A stretch of DNA of 64,000 nt from Seminavis robusta (GCA_903772945.1 CAICTM010000256.1:1-64000), one strand, 5' to 3'; shown: positions 46,107 through 56,397, counted from the stretch's first letter. Translations and numbers: made by a program. The notes: generated from the letters alone by a model not told the origin.

Positions 46107-47246
46107 CTAAACAATTTCCACATTGGTCATGGGTGCGTCTTGTTTGGAGGATTGTGGTTGTTGGACGATACTGCTGCTGCTGTGATTATTGTTGTTTTGG
46201 TAAGGGTATTCGACCATTTCTTGCATTGCCGGACTGCTGCGATAGGCGGGATGAATATCGTACTGGTGGGGTGCTCTTCTTCTTGCTGCTGCTGCTGGAT
46301 TGTCGTTGTCGTCTCCTAACAATGCCGGTCCATCCCACAAATGCGGTGCATAAGACGGCAATCCGTTGGTACTGCATCCATTGTAGGGAAATCGTGATTC
46401 ATCGTGTGTGTGTCGTGCCATTTGAATGGCAGAACAGCAATTGCAACAAACGGCAAGGAGTATGTCTTCCAGTATCCCATCACAGAGTGTCAAAAACGTC
46501 GTAATGGGTGCAATTCCAAATCTCTTTCGAATTTTACTGCGTAAGATGAATCCCATAAAGATGCAGTACCCGATAAAGAGCCAATTCATGACATCCACGA
46601 GGAATCCTTCGACTCCCATCCACCAAAAGCAATAGACCAGTGTCGTCATGACCAGCACACTCATGCAGACGCCACTGACACGAGGTCGTTCGGGATGCGG
46701 CGATCGTCCGGTAAGATCCATATTCATGCGTTGCAACAATTGGCCGTAGACACACGGGAAACAGAAACATCCCATCCAGAAAAGAGCCGTGAAAAAGACC
46801 TGAAAACACGAAAAGAACTTGGTAGACCATTGACCAGTACTGGGACCAAACATGGAACGATCCACGGCAAGTTGACTGGCAAAACTGCTGTTAGCGTTGG
46901 AAGTGTCATCGGCTGCTAGCGGTACTTGAGCAGGAAGGGGATTGGTAGTACTGGTATGAGCGTTGGTAGCAGAGCGCTGAGCGGGAGGAAACATGTGTGC
47001 TGGTGGCGGTGGAGCACTGCTGACGGTAGATTGATGGATCTGATCCATTGCGGATCCATCAGCACCATCGATAGTAAACTCGGGTTCTGCCGCCAAAGCG
47101 GTGCCGTTGGCTTTGTCGGCCGTTGTTTCTTCTACCGTACCGTATTACAAAATGATGAAGAACAGAACAGAAACATTAGATCGACACTGCCATGGCCAAT
47201 TGAGACACTCTCATTCCTTGCGATGCTTACCCTTGGACGACGACAT
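46107..47246 (-). CDS. PLAC8-family Cys-rich membrane protein
   Basis: Two exons: a 16-nt first exon (47231-47246, MSSSK plus one base) and 46107-47131. The 99-bp intron (GTAAGC ... GGTAG) joins to MSSSKEETTADKANG. The product is 346 residues. A Pro/Ser/Thr-rich N terminus is followed by a PLAC8 region: FFSCFQVFFTALFWMGCFC, CFPCVYGQLL, two hydrophobic segments (VCMSVLVMTTLVYCFWWMG and VDVMNWLFIGYCIFMGFIL) and CDGILEDILLAVCCNCCSA with the typical QMARHT. The C-terminal tail is Asn/Gln/Ser-rich. PLAC8/FCR proteins are linked to metal resistance or organ-size control, and the exact role here is unknown. The tiny first exon is easy to miss; without it no ATG begins the frame. Confidence 0.85.
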
Positions 47247-47529
47247 AATGCTGGATATTATTCAAGACAGAGGTCCGAGATCGAGTCGAGTCAATTTCTC
47301 ATTGAAGCCTCATCTTTTTGTTGGCGTTGTCGAATCGAATCTGCAACGGGAAATTGGATTTCCTAACCTAAGCCAGGCAGTCCGCTGAGACCATAGTGTC
47401 CTTTCTGCATCGAATCTTATTGGGTGGTGCTGAGCGTGGAAAATCACAAACGTGGGAAGCATCACAAAACGTAGAAAGCAGACCGCACTCGGACTACAGC
47501 AAGTTCACGAAACAGGACTCTTCACGACT

Positions 47530-47867
47530 GAAAGCGTAAAAGTAACGAAAAGCGTGAAAGTAACCAAAAAGCGTGAAAGTAACAAAAAAGCGTGAAACTA
47601 CCGAAAAGCGTAAAAGTAACCCAAAAAGTGTGAAAGTAAAACAAAAGTGTAGCAATAACCAAAAAGCTTGAAACTAGTACTGTATCTGTCATAGTCAATC
47701 AATGTAAACACGACTAAAAGCGTGCAACTAACCGAAAAGAGTGAAACTACTGAAAAGGGTGAAACTAACCCAAAAAGCGTGAAACTAACCCGAAAAGCGT
47801 GAAACTAACCTAAAAGCGTGAAACTAACCCAAAAAGTGTGAAACTAACCCAAAAGCGTGAAACTAAG
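47530..47867. repeat. Minisatellite, 17-20-bp unit AAAGCGTGAAACTAACCC
   Basis: About 17 imperfect head-to-tail units, alternating AAGCGTGAAAGTAAC and AAGCGTGAAACTAACCC forms, with an interruption near 47665-47715. The core GCGTGAAACTA is shared with the inverted-repeat array at 50149-50507. Confidence 0.9.
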
Positions 47868-48420
47868 TAATGCTTTGAGTCCCGTTTCAGGACCTTGCAG
47901 GTACAGTAGCTGCTGCTACTACGAAGCAATGGACATAGCGGTACCACCAGTTAGCTTTTTGTGGGGTCTGGTGTACCATACGATAGGTATTCATAGAGGG
48001 CTTCATTATCCCCCCTTGCCCGGTGGACCATTGTGGAAATATTAGAGTCCCGCTTGGTCATCGCCTGAACCTGATTGGTCCTCGCCAAACTCCCAAACTT
48101 CTTGACAGCGCTCTGTACGGTATGATAGAATGATCAGGGGAATGCAAGAAACTAATACTGGTTACACTCAGACTTTTGCTCAGGCCACGATACTCAGCTA
48201 GCTAGTCCAAAAAAACATAAAACAATCCACTTATTTTCTTGTGTTTGTTGACTTTGAGGTTGGTGTATACAAAACCATTCTTTACTGGCAAGACCAATCT
48301 TGGGGGAATGGAGGTCAGCAGGATGCAGTCAAACTTGTGCATATGGATTTTGATTAGGCACAAAAAGAAGTAAAGCCTGGAATAAACACAGAATCAACTA
48401 GACTCATGTTTGATGATGTA

Positions 48421-48497
48421 CGATAAAGTTGAGCTTATAAGCCAATAATTCCCTCCACTCTGTACCGAGCATGAAACACTTTTTTGAGAAGTTACTG
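48421..48497 (+). repeat. 77-bp direct repeat, copy 1
   Basis: Starts CGATAAAGTTGAGCTTATAA and ends GAGAAGTTACTG. A near-identical copy begins at 49486. Sequences outside the unit differ. Confidence 0.85.
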
Positions 48498-49485
48498 GAT
48501 TAATAGTCAGTCCTACTTAGTGATTCCCTCGGTCATCCACAGTCGAGCCAAGGTGTGGAGGCCTGTAGTTTAATCCCCGGTCAAGTACTGTACTTCTGGT
48601 GGTAGTATGAGATTCTCACTTCCACCTCCACGAAACTCACATGTCGGCACGGCGCTAGTAAGTATGCTCTAGTTCAATAGCCCATAAGTACTCTCATGCA
48701 TTCTACAAGTCTGTGGTTCCTACACTACAGGGCTAGAGAGCCACGACACATAATTAGCAAGGTTGCCCCGTGAGTAACTCCCTGCTCCGATAGCATCCAC
48801 ACCGTTCCGGGGAAGTGTAGTCTTACTTCCTCGTAACTCGTACCACAATCTTTGTTAAGACTTGGGGGGAGAAGTTCACCTCCATCGGTGCGATCCGTCA
48901 AGTCTCACTTGTACATAGTATATGACGTTCCGCATAGATAATACCGTAGACTATGGGGGGGTACCCTTTCCATCGTGACATCAGTCTTCGCCGGATATCT
49001 AGTGACCAACGTCTAAGTCCTTCAGAATGGCTCTCCAATCGCCTCAGTTCGTGAGTTAAGAGAAGTACACGCTAGTATCCCTACTTCGTACTAGTACTCG
49101 ACAGTCAGTTCCCCGAGTTCGCTCGAAAGCATACCATTCTTCACACCGTACGTTAGTAATGACTCGTAGTTCTCGTTCCACCATAGTCCCCGGAATTCCT
49201 CGCGGTTCCTAGGGGGAGCGAATACTGCACAGAGGCTAGAACACGTACCTCCACTGACGTCATTCGGATTCCAAATGAGAACCCGAATCTTTCGTACCTC
49301 CACTGACGTACGTACAAGATCCCTTCCAATGATCTCGAAGGCTAGCGCGTGATTACAGGCAGCGCTAAAGCGAATGAAATCACCTGCAACCACACCAGTA
49401 CTATGGAATTAGTGCTGGGTGTCTTCATCTGCTCGAACTCGAGAGTCACTCGAGAGACTGCACAGCTGTTCGGCAATGGGGGAGC

Positions 49486-49562
49486 GATAAAGTTGAGCTT
49501 ATAAGCCAATAATTCCCTCCACTCTGTACCGAGCATGAAACACATTTTTTGAGAAGTTACTG
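49486..49562 (+). repeat. 77-bp direct repeat, copy 2
   Basis: Second copy of the unit at 48421. It abuts directly the copied helicase tail at 49562. Confidence 0.85.
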
Positions 49563-49632
49563 ATGTAATGAGTTCAAGAGGGATGCAACCTGTTGCCGGA
49601 TGGAGACACCTCCTCCTCCTCAGAATCCTCCA
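49562..49632 (-). pseudogene. Copied 3' tail of the helicase-like gene
   Basis: GATGTAATGAGTTC ... GGATGGAGACACCTCC matches 50669-50742, that is the 3' flank and last codons of the helicase-like gene, with scattered differences. It is too short to encode anything. Confidence 0.75.
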
Positions 49633-49706
49633 TGGATCCAAATCTCTTGGATCAGTCCCATTAATTACAGAATTCAATCATAGACAGGAGCTTCCCTCAA
49701 ATGTGG

Positions 49707-50040
49707 GTGATTGTCGAATCCGACCTTAAATCCAACCCTGAATCTTTGAAAACCTTTTTAGGTCGGTTTTGAAACCCGCTTTTATCTCAAAATCCGACCC
49801 TAAATTAGGGGCGTTATTCCAGAATCCGACCCTAAATTTTGGGTCGGTTTCGAAACCCGACCAGATTTCAATGTTTTTACCATTCAGTCGGACGGTTTTC
49901 AATTTGACCTTAAATCGAAAACCGACCCTAATGGTTTTTCAGAATCCGTCCCGAATTTTAGGGTCGGTTTCGAAACTCAACAACCCAACCTAAGGGGAAT
50001 CTGACTCTAAGTCTAAACGTAAAATAGGGCAGGTTTTCGA
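49707..50040. repeat. Degenerate inverted repeats of CCGACCCTAAAT / ATTTAGGGTCGG
   Basis: About ten imperfect copies of AATCCGACCCTAAAT and its complement, with TTTCGAAACCCGA linkers. The arrangement allows several hairpins. No coding content. Confidence 0.75.
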
Positions 50041-50148
50041 TATAAGCCATGCAAGATTGAGGAACGCTACACAAAATTTATATTTAGTGGTAGGTACACT
50101 GTGTACAACAAATCCTGTGGGTTGAGAGGCCAGTTGGATGCCACAGCT

Positions 50149-50507
50149 GCGTGAAACTAGCTGTTTCATGCATGCGTGAAACTAGTACTTAGTTTCATGC
50201 AGATAGTATCTACGTGAAACTAGCTCGAAACTGCTAGTTTCACGCATGCAGCGCTGCGTGAAACTAGTTACTAGTTTCACGCAGCAAAACGGCTAGTTTC
50301 ACTCAAGATTTAACTAGTAAATACTATGGACGGATTGATAGTTTCACGCACGACTAAACTTAGTTTTGCGCAGACCTGCGTGAAACTAGTACTAGTTTCA
50401 CGCACGTGAAACTAACGGCTAGTTTCACGCAGGTCTGCGTGAAACTAGTATCCTGCGTGAAACTAGCCGTTAGTTTCACGCAGGTCTGCGTGAAAATAGT
50501 TGCGTGA
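50149..50507. repeat. Inverted-repeat array of TGCGTGAAACTAG / CTAGTTTCACGCA
   Basis: About 17 copies in both orientations, several as back-to-back pairs such as GCGTGAAACTAGTTACTAGT followed by TTCACGC, and ACCTGCGTGAAACTAG paired with CTAGTTTCACGCAGGT. The transcript would fold into many hairpins. It lies about 185 bp past the helicase stop and shares its core with the minisatellite at 47530. Confidence 0.85.
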
Positions 50508-50692
50508 TTTAAGACCTGTTTCCGAACCCTGCAGATCTCGAGCTCTGTCCCCATCCTCATCTTAGCTCTCTCCAATCCATAGCAAACCCAGTACTGCAAA
50601 TATCCAGATCTTGACAAGACCTTTGCAAAACAAACTACGCTACATGATCAAATGGAATCGTGGTCGATGTAATGAGTTCCAGAGGGATGCAT

Positions 50693-53254
50693 CTAGTTGT
50701 TGGATGGAGACACCTCCTCCTCCTCTTCTTGGGGATCCTCCGACCCACCAGCAGGTTCTTGGTCGAACTGCTGTGGGTTGTTTCCAGCTGCTGTTGCCAC
50801 GTTCTGAACTGGCAGGGTTGTGGGATGACTCCTTCCTCTTTGACTAATAGCCTCAACAGAAGGGCGTTTGCTAGGGGGGCTCTCCTCCACAACGTCCATG
50901 GGGATGCCATCGTCATCAGACGACACATCCGAAAGGGAGTCACCTTCACCCATGCCAATGGCAAGTTCCAGCGTGTCCCCATCAGCAACCTCTTCTTTAG
51001 TCAGAGCCAGCTTCCTATTCATGAACCTCAAGAGACGATGCGGACAATCAACACTGTACCATATAGTTTTTGCACGCCTGGACTTTTCGGACCTTTGAAT
51101 CACTGCATCGTCCACCAATGACCTCAGAATTGGGCGGAGCTTTTTCATGAGTATTTGGACTTCGTCATCCAGAAATGTATCATTGAAAGCCTCCATTACG
51201 TCATCGGCACACATTGCTGAGGCATTCTTATTGGAGCACTCACAAATCACACGCAATACTTTTTGTGTAAGCTCGTCTGTGAAGTGTTTCTGCCTCACGA
51301 CCTTCTCTGGCAAAGACAGCTCTTTTGGTGGTTTTTCAAATTTGGATATCTGAAGTTGCTCTCGATGGCGTTTCAAGCGGCTTACTGCACGTGGGGTGTT
51401 CCGCAAAAAATTCGCAGCATCTGGGATCATCGTTTTTGCTCCAGTGAGTGCCTGTCGGAATGTCTCACCATCCCACACACGGCGGAACATCTCATCTACA
51501 AACCTGAGTTCCTTGACAGCTGTCGTGTAGTCTTGGGGGGTCGTTAGGACGGTGACAGCACTGAATCCATTCTTGGAGAGGATGGACTTTCCATTGAAGG
51601 TAGCCCGTCCAAGAGCTTGGACATAACTCATGATGTTGTGTCCTCGTCCCAGCGAGATGATCATATGGGTTGGTACACGGCGAACACTTCTATACGAGCA
51701 ACCACGGGACATCTTAGAGAAGCCAAAACAGAAGACAGGTGTGTCCAGCCCATGTAAGTCATCGATTTCTCCAATCACGTCATCCACATCCAACTTTGTG
51801 TCCTGCCAAATCCAACTCGGCTCCTCATTGTCATCACTTTCCGAAGATGGGGCAAGCACCTCGATGCCACGTCCAACTTTGATCATCACAACTACCTTCC
51901 TTCCATGCTCAGCCTTTGCCATTTCCTGAAAGTGTTTTGCCTTTTCCCTTACATTCCCTGGGGCGTACACTCTGGGATTTGTACAATCCAGTAGAAGCAC
52001 TCCTTTCTTGGATGGATCTCCTACCGCATTCTCAATGAGGAGGGAGTCACCTGGGCAAGTGTAAAATGTGCTCCAGGACAGCTCTTTGGAGTCTAGAAAA
52101 ACCGTGTCACCATTGTGATCTTGCAACAGTTCCATATCATTAATACCACAGTATTCTTCACGAGGCTCAATGCTGAACATTTGAGGTTCTCCCATTTTCT
52201 TGTATCGCTCTTGGTAGGCAGCCTCCAACATGAGAGGCACGGGGGTCGCAGAAATCATGACGGTGAGGATTGGGGGGATCAAATCCACTAGATTATCGAA
52301 GGCTTGCTCAATCTTTGTTCTGCGGTCTGGAGTCCGGCACAACACAGCATCACATTCATCCACTACTAGCAAGAACTCAAACTTGGGGTCCTCATCTTTG
52401 TTGGCTTTCAGTGCATCAGTGACTTTTTTCATTTGGTGAGCTGTATCAGCCAGTACAACGGCTCCATTCTTGGTCAGGGCATTCTTGAGCTCCTCCAACT
52501 TTCTAGGTCCTTTCTTCAGCGTCCCATCCCTGTCAGGAGACGAAACACCTACCACATGCCTTGCCAAAGGTGTTCTGTCGAGAAAGCCGCGTAGTTTCTT
52601 GACCAACTCTTTGCTCTCACTGACTCCACGTGTCACTATCACTGTTGGGACTCTCACGGAATTGGAGGCCAGAGATGTCACTGCCTTGACAGAGGATTTT
52701 CCCACTTGTGTTTGTCCAACCACAAATGCCAAGGAGTTTTGCTGATTCGGTTCTGCGTTGTGGAAGACAATATCAACAACCATTCGAGAGAAACTGTTAG
52801 AGTCAAAGGTACCAACACCCCTCTTCAGCTCTGGTGTCATGGCTGCTTCAATGTCCTTGACTGTTTCTGCTTGGATACGTGACATTAGTCCCCTCTGTTT
52901 GACCAAGTCGTTGATTTGTTGGTCATCTCTTAGGAGACCATAGATTTCACCTAGAGCATTCCTCGGCACTGGGATTTCTACGGTGCTGCTGTTCTCCTTG
53001 AAATCATCGAAGGCATCACCATTAAAATCTCCACCTCGTCCCATCACAGGAGCACGGCCATGGCTTCTCTGAAACCATTTGTACCAATCGACAACTTTGA
53101 ACAATTCGTTCTCGACAGCATTCTTGGGATCCAACACGAGCGTCTTCTTCAAGAGATCATGGAACGACAAGATACCCTCCTCAGAGAACTTTTTCTTTGT
53201 CTTCCTACCAAGCCCAATGTCCGCCTCTTCACAGATGAATTGGAAATCACCCAT
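50693..53254 (-). CDS. SF2 helicase-like ATPase, resembling Z1-domain proteins
   Basis: 853 residues, single exon. Helicase motifs: Walker A GQTQVGKSS (180-188), motif Ia-like VPTVIVTRG, Walker B VVDECD (297-302), motif III SATP (335-338), then SKMSRGCSY (about 512-520) and QALGRA (545-550), the arginine-finger-like motif VI. The spacing and the SRG...THM...QxLGR pattern resemble the Z1 helicase family found in prokaryotic restriction-type gene clusters; this assignment is by eye. The C-terminal third has a possible winged-helix region (about 665-760) and an acidic/Pro tail. It is transcribed away from the DNA methyltransferase gene, whose ATG lies 348 bp off. It is intact, and a remodelling or DNA-translocating role alongside methylation is inferred. 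Confidence 0.75.
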   Translation of the reverse strand: MGDFQFICEEADIGLGRKTKKKFSEEGILSFHDLLKKTLVLDPKNAVENELFKVVDWYKWFQRSHGRAPVMGRGGDFNGDAFDDFKENSSTVEIPVPRNALGEIYGLLRDDQQINDLVKQRGLMSRIQAETVKDIEAAMTPELKRGVGTFDSNSFSRMVVDIVFHNAEPNQQNSLAFVVGQTQVGKSSVKAVTSLASNSVRVPTVIVTRGVSESKELVKKLRGFLDRTPLARHVVGVSSPDRDGTLKKGPRKLEELKNALTKNGAVVLADTAHQMKKVTDALKANKDEDPKFEFLLVVDECDAVLCRTPDRRTKIEQAFDNLVDLIPPILTVMISATPVPLMLEAAYQERYKKMGEPQMFSIEPREEYCGINDMELLQDHNGDTVFLDSKELSWSTFYTCPGDSLLIENAVGDPSKKGVLLLDCTNPRVYAPGNVREKAKHFQEMAKAEHGRKVVVMIKVGRGIEVLAPSSESDDNEEPSWIWQDTKLDVDDVIGEIDDLHGLDTPVFCFGFSKMSRGCSYRSVRRVPTHMIISLGRGHNIMSYVQALGRATFNGKSILSKNGFSAVTVLTTPQDYTTAVKELRFVDEMFRRVWDGETFRQALTGAKTMIPDAANFLRNTPRAVSRLKRHREQLQISKFEKPPKELSLPEKVVRQKHFTDELTQKVLRVICECSNKNASAMCADDVMEAFNDTFLDDEVQILMKKLRPILRSLVDDAVIQRSEKSRRAKTIWYSVDCPHRLLRFMNRKLALTKEEVADGDTLELAIGMGEGDSLSDVSSDDDGIPMDVVEESPPSKRPSVEAISQRGRSHPTTLPVQNVATAAGNNPQQFDQEPAGGSEDPQEEEEEVSPSNN

Positions 53255-53602
53255 CTTTTGTTTTTTGAAGCAGTGATGTCCGGAAACTATGGCTATTGGT
53301 CGGGTTGTGGGAGGAACAACTGATATCTTTCCGAGGGAGATTCCGAAAGTGGAATGAATTTTGATGTTTGGAAAGGAATTTAAAAGTCACCAAAAAACCC
53401 CGTGAATATTTAAAAGTCACCTCGTCACCTCTTTGCCGAGCACTGACAACCACACGTTCCCGTTTGGTATCTTTTGGAGGGAGTGGAACGAAGTTTCAGA
53501 ATTAAGATTTTCGGAGAAAGATGCTCGTGGGTATATCCATGATTTGGCCAGCTTGAGGCATCGCTGAACGACCCCGCAATTTGGCAGGTACCAGGCAGAG
53601 AG
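53255..53602. promoter_or_regulatory. Shared divergent promoter region of helicase and methyltransferase
   Basis: 348 bp between two opposing ATGs, so both promoters and 5' leaders must fit here. A short repeat, TTTAAAAGTCACC, occurs twice (about 53378-53391 and 53409-53421). No TATA box is clear. Confidence 0.55.
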
Positions 53603-55828
53603 ATGCCGGGACACCATGAGAGAGCAGGAGAGAGGCCGTCAAGGTTGGAACGTAAGATTGAGTGCATCGAGGACCGAAGGAAAGAATATCTTCGCAAGCT
53701 ATATATTGCCTCTGAAGATCCAAACAACGGCTTGAACTCGCGAGAAGACAGAAACTTGTTCATAGCAAAGATTAATCAGAAGTTTGATGATCAGATAGAA
53801 GAGTGCCGCCGGCAGCATGTCCATGGAGGGACTGATGGCAGCGTCGATGACGACTACGCCACGCTGACTCCGGTACGCCAACGTGGGCGAAAGCGATTCT
53901 ACTCTGAGTGCTCTGCGCGTATCCAAGACAAACCCAAATCCTACCCTAAAAGCGAGCAGTTTTGCTCTGATGAAGACCTTGAACGGCAAAGCAACAGCGA
54001 AGAGACGAAAGAAGAGGATGATGACGACGACGATGATTCTGCTGAAAGATCATCTGACGGAGTGATCGACGCGTCGGGGGAAGTCCAGGAAAATCCACCA
54101 GATGATGAAAAAGAAAGTGTCAGTAGTGCTGTTGCCATGGATGATACCCGGATCAGAGGCAGAAATGACGAGGAATCCTCAGATAACCACCAGCAAATAG
54201 ACGACGACTTAGCCGGCGGTGGCAATTCCCAGAGAAATCACAAAGAAAACAGAGCCAGCCGTGTCTCTCCAGATGACAATGTGGACACCCCGGAACCAGA
54301 CGAGGATGAGGACGACTACGACCTTGTAAAAGATCCAGAACCACGCAGACAACGAGAAAAGATAATCAAGAGCAATCTAAGCATCGCCATTCAGGGGTTT
54401 CGTTCCACCCAAAAAGCCCGCGGTGAGAGCACCAACGAACAGCCTAATCCTGCCAATCAGAATCTTTTCGACCCAGAACAGATTACTTTCAATGGCCGCG
54501 TGTTCTACAATGGCTTATGCTACAATTACAAGGTTGAGCAAGGAAGTACACGATCCAGCCATGCCGTCACTGTCATTGTTGGGATTAAAAGGTTCGTGAC
54601 GCGACAACAAGCAGAGTGCGTTTTGGTAGTTCCATTTGAAGACACCTTCCTTGGTATGGAGGAGGAAGGAGTCGACTATCAGGCAAATTTCAGACCTTTT
54701 TCTCATTGCCAGGTCCATGAAAAGGTTTCAATCCTCAGTCTAAAAAACATGGCTGGGAGGGCCCCCGGGATCGATGGCATTCCCAAGTGGATTTACGAAC
54801 CCCAAACCGAGGGTTCCTGGAATCGGTTTGGGTACTTCCTTGACGATAGTGCTGGCCGAGTTAAGAGGAAAGGAAGGAGGGAGGAGCTGCGTGTGCTAGA
54901 GCTGTTTGCTGGTGCCGGTGGGATGCACCTAGGCTTTGCAAATGCCGGATTTACCACTGTGGAAGCTGTCGACAATGACATTCTTGCCGTTGCAACCATG
55001 AAGAAGAACTGCCCGGGGGTTCCAGTCGTTCGCTGTGACGTGAACAGCTACCTAGAGCAGTACGAAGATCAAGCTACAAGGGACTCGTTGCTGGGACGTA
55101 TCGGCCATATCAATGCGACGCCTCCTTGTAAGGGCTTCTCGGGAGCCAATCGCATGGGAGGACGCAATGACAAGAAAAACAATGACCTCTCTCTAACTCT
55201 CATTGATGCCGTTCGAATCTTTCGCCCCCTTTCGGCAACTTTTGAAAACGTGCTTGGCATGTGGCGACGGAAGCATGTGCACTACTTGAAGAACCTGGTC
55301 AAAGGGCTCATGATATCTGGATACCAAGTTCGTGTCTCTGAGCTCCGTGCATGTGATTACGGCAGTGCTCAGATCCGCCCTCGGCTGATCCTATTCGCAA
55401 CTCATCAATCTGCTCCACCACCCAAAATCCCTGAAAAGACCCATGGAAATGAAGGAAACCTCCTTCCATTTGTCACCGTCCAAGACGTTCTCTCAGGCCT
55501 TGAAGATGGCAATGATCGATTGGGCCATCCCTTGCGGAACACATGGCACGCCACAACCTCATTGAATGCGGGTGAGCACGGCGTTGTGAAGCTTCGGGCA
55601 GACGGCTTCTCTCCTGCCATTCGGACCGGTGTACCTCCTTTGCACTACCATCATGACCGCTGCATCTCCGTTCGAGAATGCGCCACGCTTCAAGACTTTC
55701 CGACAACCTTCGAGTTTTGTGGAACAATGGGACAACAGTATTGCCAAGTGGGCAACGCTGTACCCGTGGAGCTGGCCACAAAGATTGCTCAAGCTGTCCG
55801 TGAGATTTTGGTATTCAAGTATGAATGA
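53603..55828 (+). CDS. C5-cytosine DNA methyltransferase
   Basis: 741 residues, single exon. Residues 1-270 are charged and probably disordered, with acidic runs (EEDDDDDDDSAE). About 285-400 may be a BAH-like module (RVFYNGLCYNYKVEQG, VLVVPFEDTFLG). The catalytic domain runs from about 425: motif I LELFAGAGGMHLGF, motif II EAVDND, motif IV NATPPCKGFSGANR with the catalytic Cys in PPC, motif VI FENVLGM, motif VIII AQIRPRLILFA, motif IX ECATLQDFP and motif X QVGNAVPV. All key residues are present, so it should transfer a methyl group from SAM to cytosine C5. It is shorter than DNMT5, lacks its SNF2 part and also lacks the DNMT1 targeting domains. A separate helicase-like ATPase gene stands head to head with it. 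Confidence 0.92.
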   Translation: MPGHHERAGERPSRLERKIECIEDRRKEYLRKLYIASEDPNNGLNSREDRNLFIAKINQKFDDQIEECRRQHVHGGTDGSVDDDYATLTPVRQRGRKRFYSECSARIQDKPKSYPKSEQFCSDEDLERQSNSEETKEEDDDDDDDSAERSSDGVIDASGEVQENPPDDEKESVSSAVAMDDTRIRGRNDEESSDNHQQIDDDLAGGGNSQRNHKENRASRVSPDDNVDTPEPDEDEDDYDLVKDPEPRRQREKIIKSNLSIAIQGFRSTQKARGESTNEQPNPANQNLFDPEQITFNGRVFYNGLCYNYKVEQGSTRSSHAVTVIVGIKRFVTRQQAECVLVVPFEDTFLGMEEEGVDYQANFRPFSHCQVHEKVSILSLKNMAGRAPGIDGIPKWIYEPQTEGSWNRFGYFLDDSAGRVKRKGRREELRVLELFAGAGGMHLGFANAGFTTVEAVDNDILAVATMKKNCPGVPVVRCDVNSYLEQYEDQATRDSLLGRIGHINATPPCKGFSGANRMGGRNDKKNNDLSLTLIDAVRIFRPLSATFENVLGMWRRKHVHYLKNLVKGLMISGYQVRVSELRACDYGSAQIRPRLILFATHQSAPPPKIPEKTHGNEGNLLPFVTVQDVLSGLEDGNDRLGHPLRNTWHATTSLNAGEHGVVKLRADGFSPAIRTGVPPLHYHHDRCISVRECATLQDFPTTFEFCGTMGQQYCQVGNAVPVELATKIAQAVREILVFKYE

Positions 55829-56397
55829 AACCACTGGCTTGGCCAAGTTGCGTTACATGTAATTTGAATGCACTGCAGGGTGCCCGTCTTCAAATAGCAA
55901 TACTTTTACTATACTGTACGTAGCTAGATTTCCCCTTCGTGCTATAGGGATGGGCCCGGCTACAACAAGTCCACCCGCCCTCGCAAAATGCATCCCCCTT
56001 ATCGTGTGCTTCGTCGTTCTATTTCTGCTGCTCGTTCAGGGAGGACGCGCGGAGGGGGGAGGACAAGTCGGAGGCAGAAAGCAGTTAAACGGGCTTTGGA
56101 AAAGAATTTTGGAGTTCCAAAGTTCCAATGACTAATGAACCAAGTGAAATGTCTTCTGATAAGTCCCCAAAGAGAACTTGGCAGGTACCGGTTTCTAAAG
56201 TCATACTCTCAACTCCGCTCTTCTTCTTCGTGCCCTATTGCCTCCGAAGTGATGTCAGTAGTCTATTCGCATCCAAAGTCATCTTCAATGAGACTTCGTA
56301 CCAGGTACCGGTAGCATCTATTTATCCTCGTAATCTTACTCATCCTCCTCAAGCCCCTCAATCTCAGCACTTTTTTCGTCCATCTATTTTCGTCACC
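55829..56397. other. Intergenic, no gene seen
   Basis: The open frame at 55950-56135 is hydrophobic but has no family likeness. Near 56180-56310 the unit CAGGTACCGGT occurs twice. The frame of the next gene is open upstream of its ATG, but that part is not conserved in the paralogues. Confidence 0.5.

Larger units (their letters stand above)
47247..50692. other. Gene-free repeat region
   Basis: 3.4 kb without a supported gene. Contents in order: minisatellite (47530-47867), a 77-bp direct-repeat pair (48421 and 49486), a copied tail of the helicase gene (49562-49632), degenerate GGTCGG/CCGACC repeats (49707-50040) and an inverted-repeat array (50149-50507). The stretch 48500-49480 has no recognisable content. 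Confidence 0.7.

Noticed and set aside
48421-49562. 77-bp repeats as long terminal repeats
   Set aside because: Too short, no coding content between them, no primer-binding site or target duplication seen.
49707-50040. Telomere-like CCCTAAA words
   Set aside because: They are embedded in longer degenerate inverted units, not a tandem telomere array.
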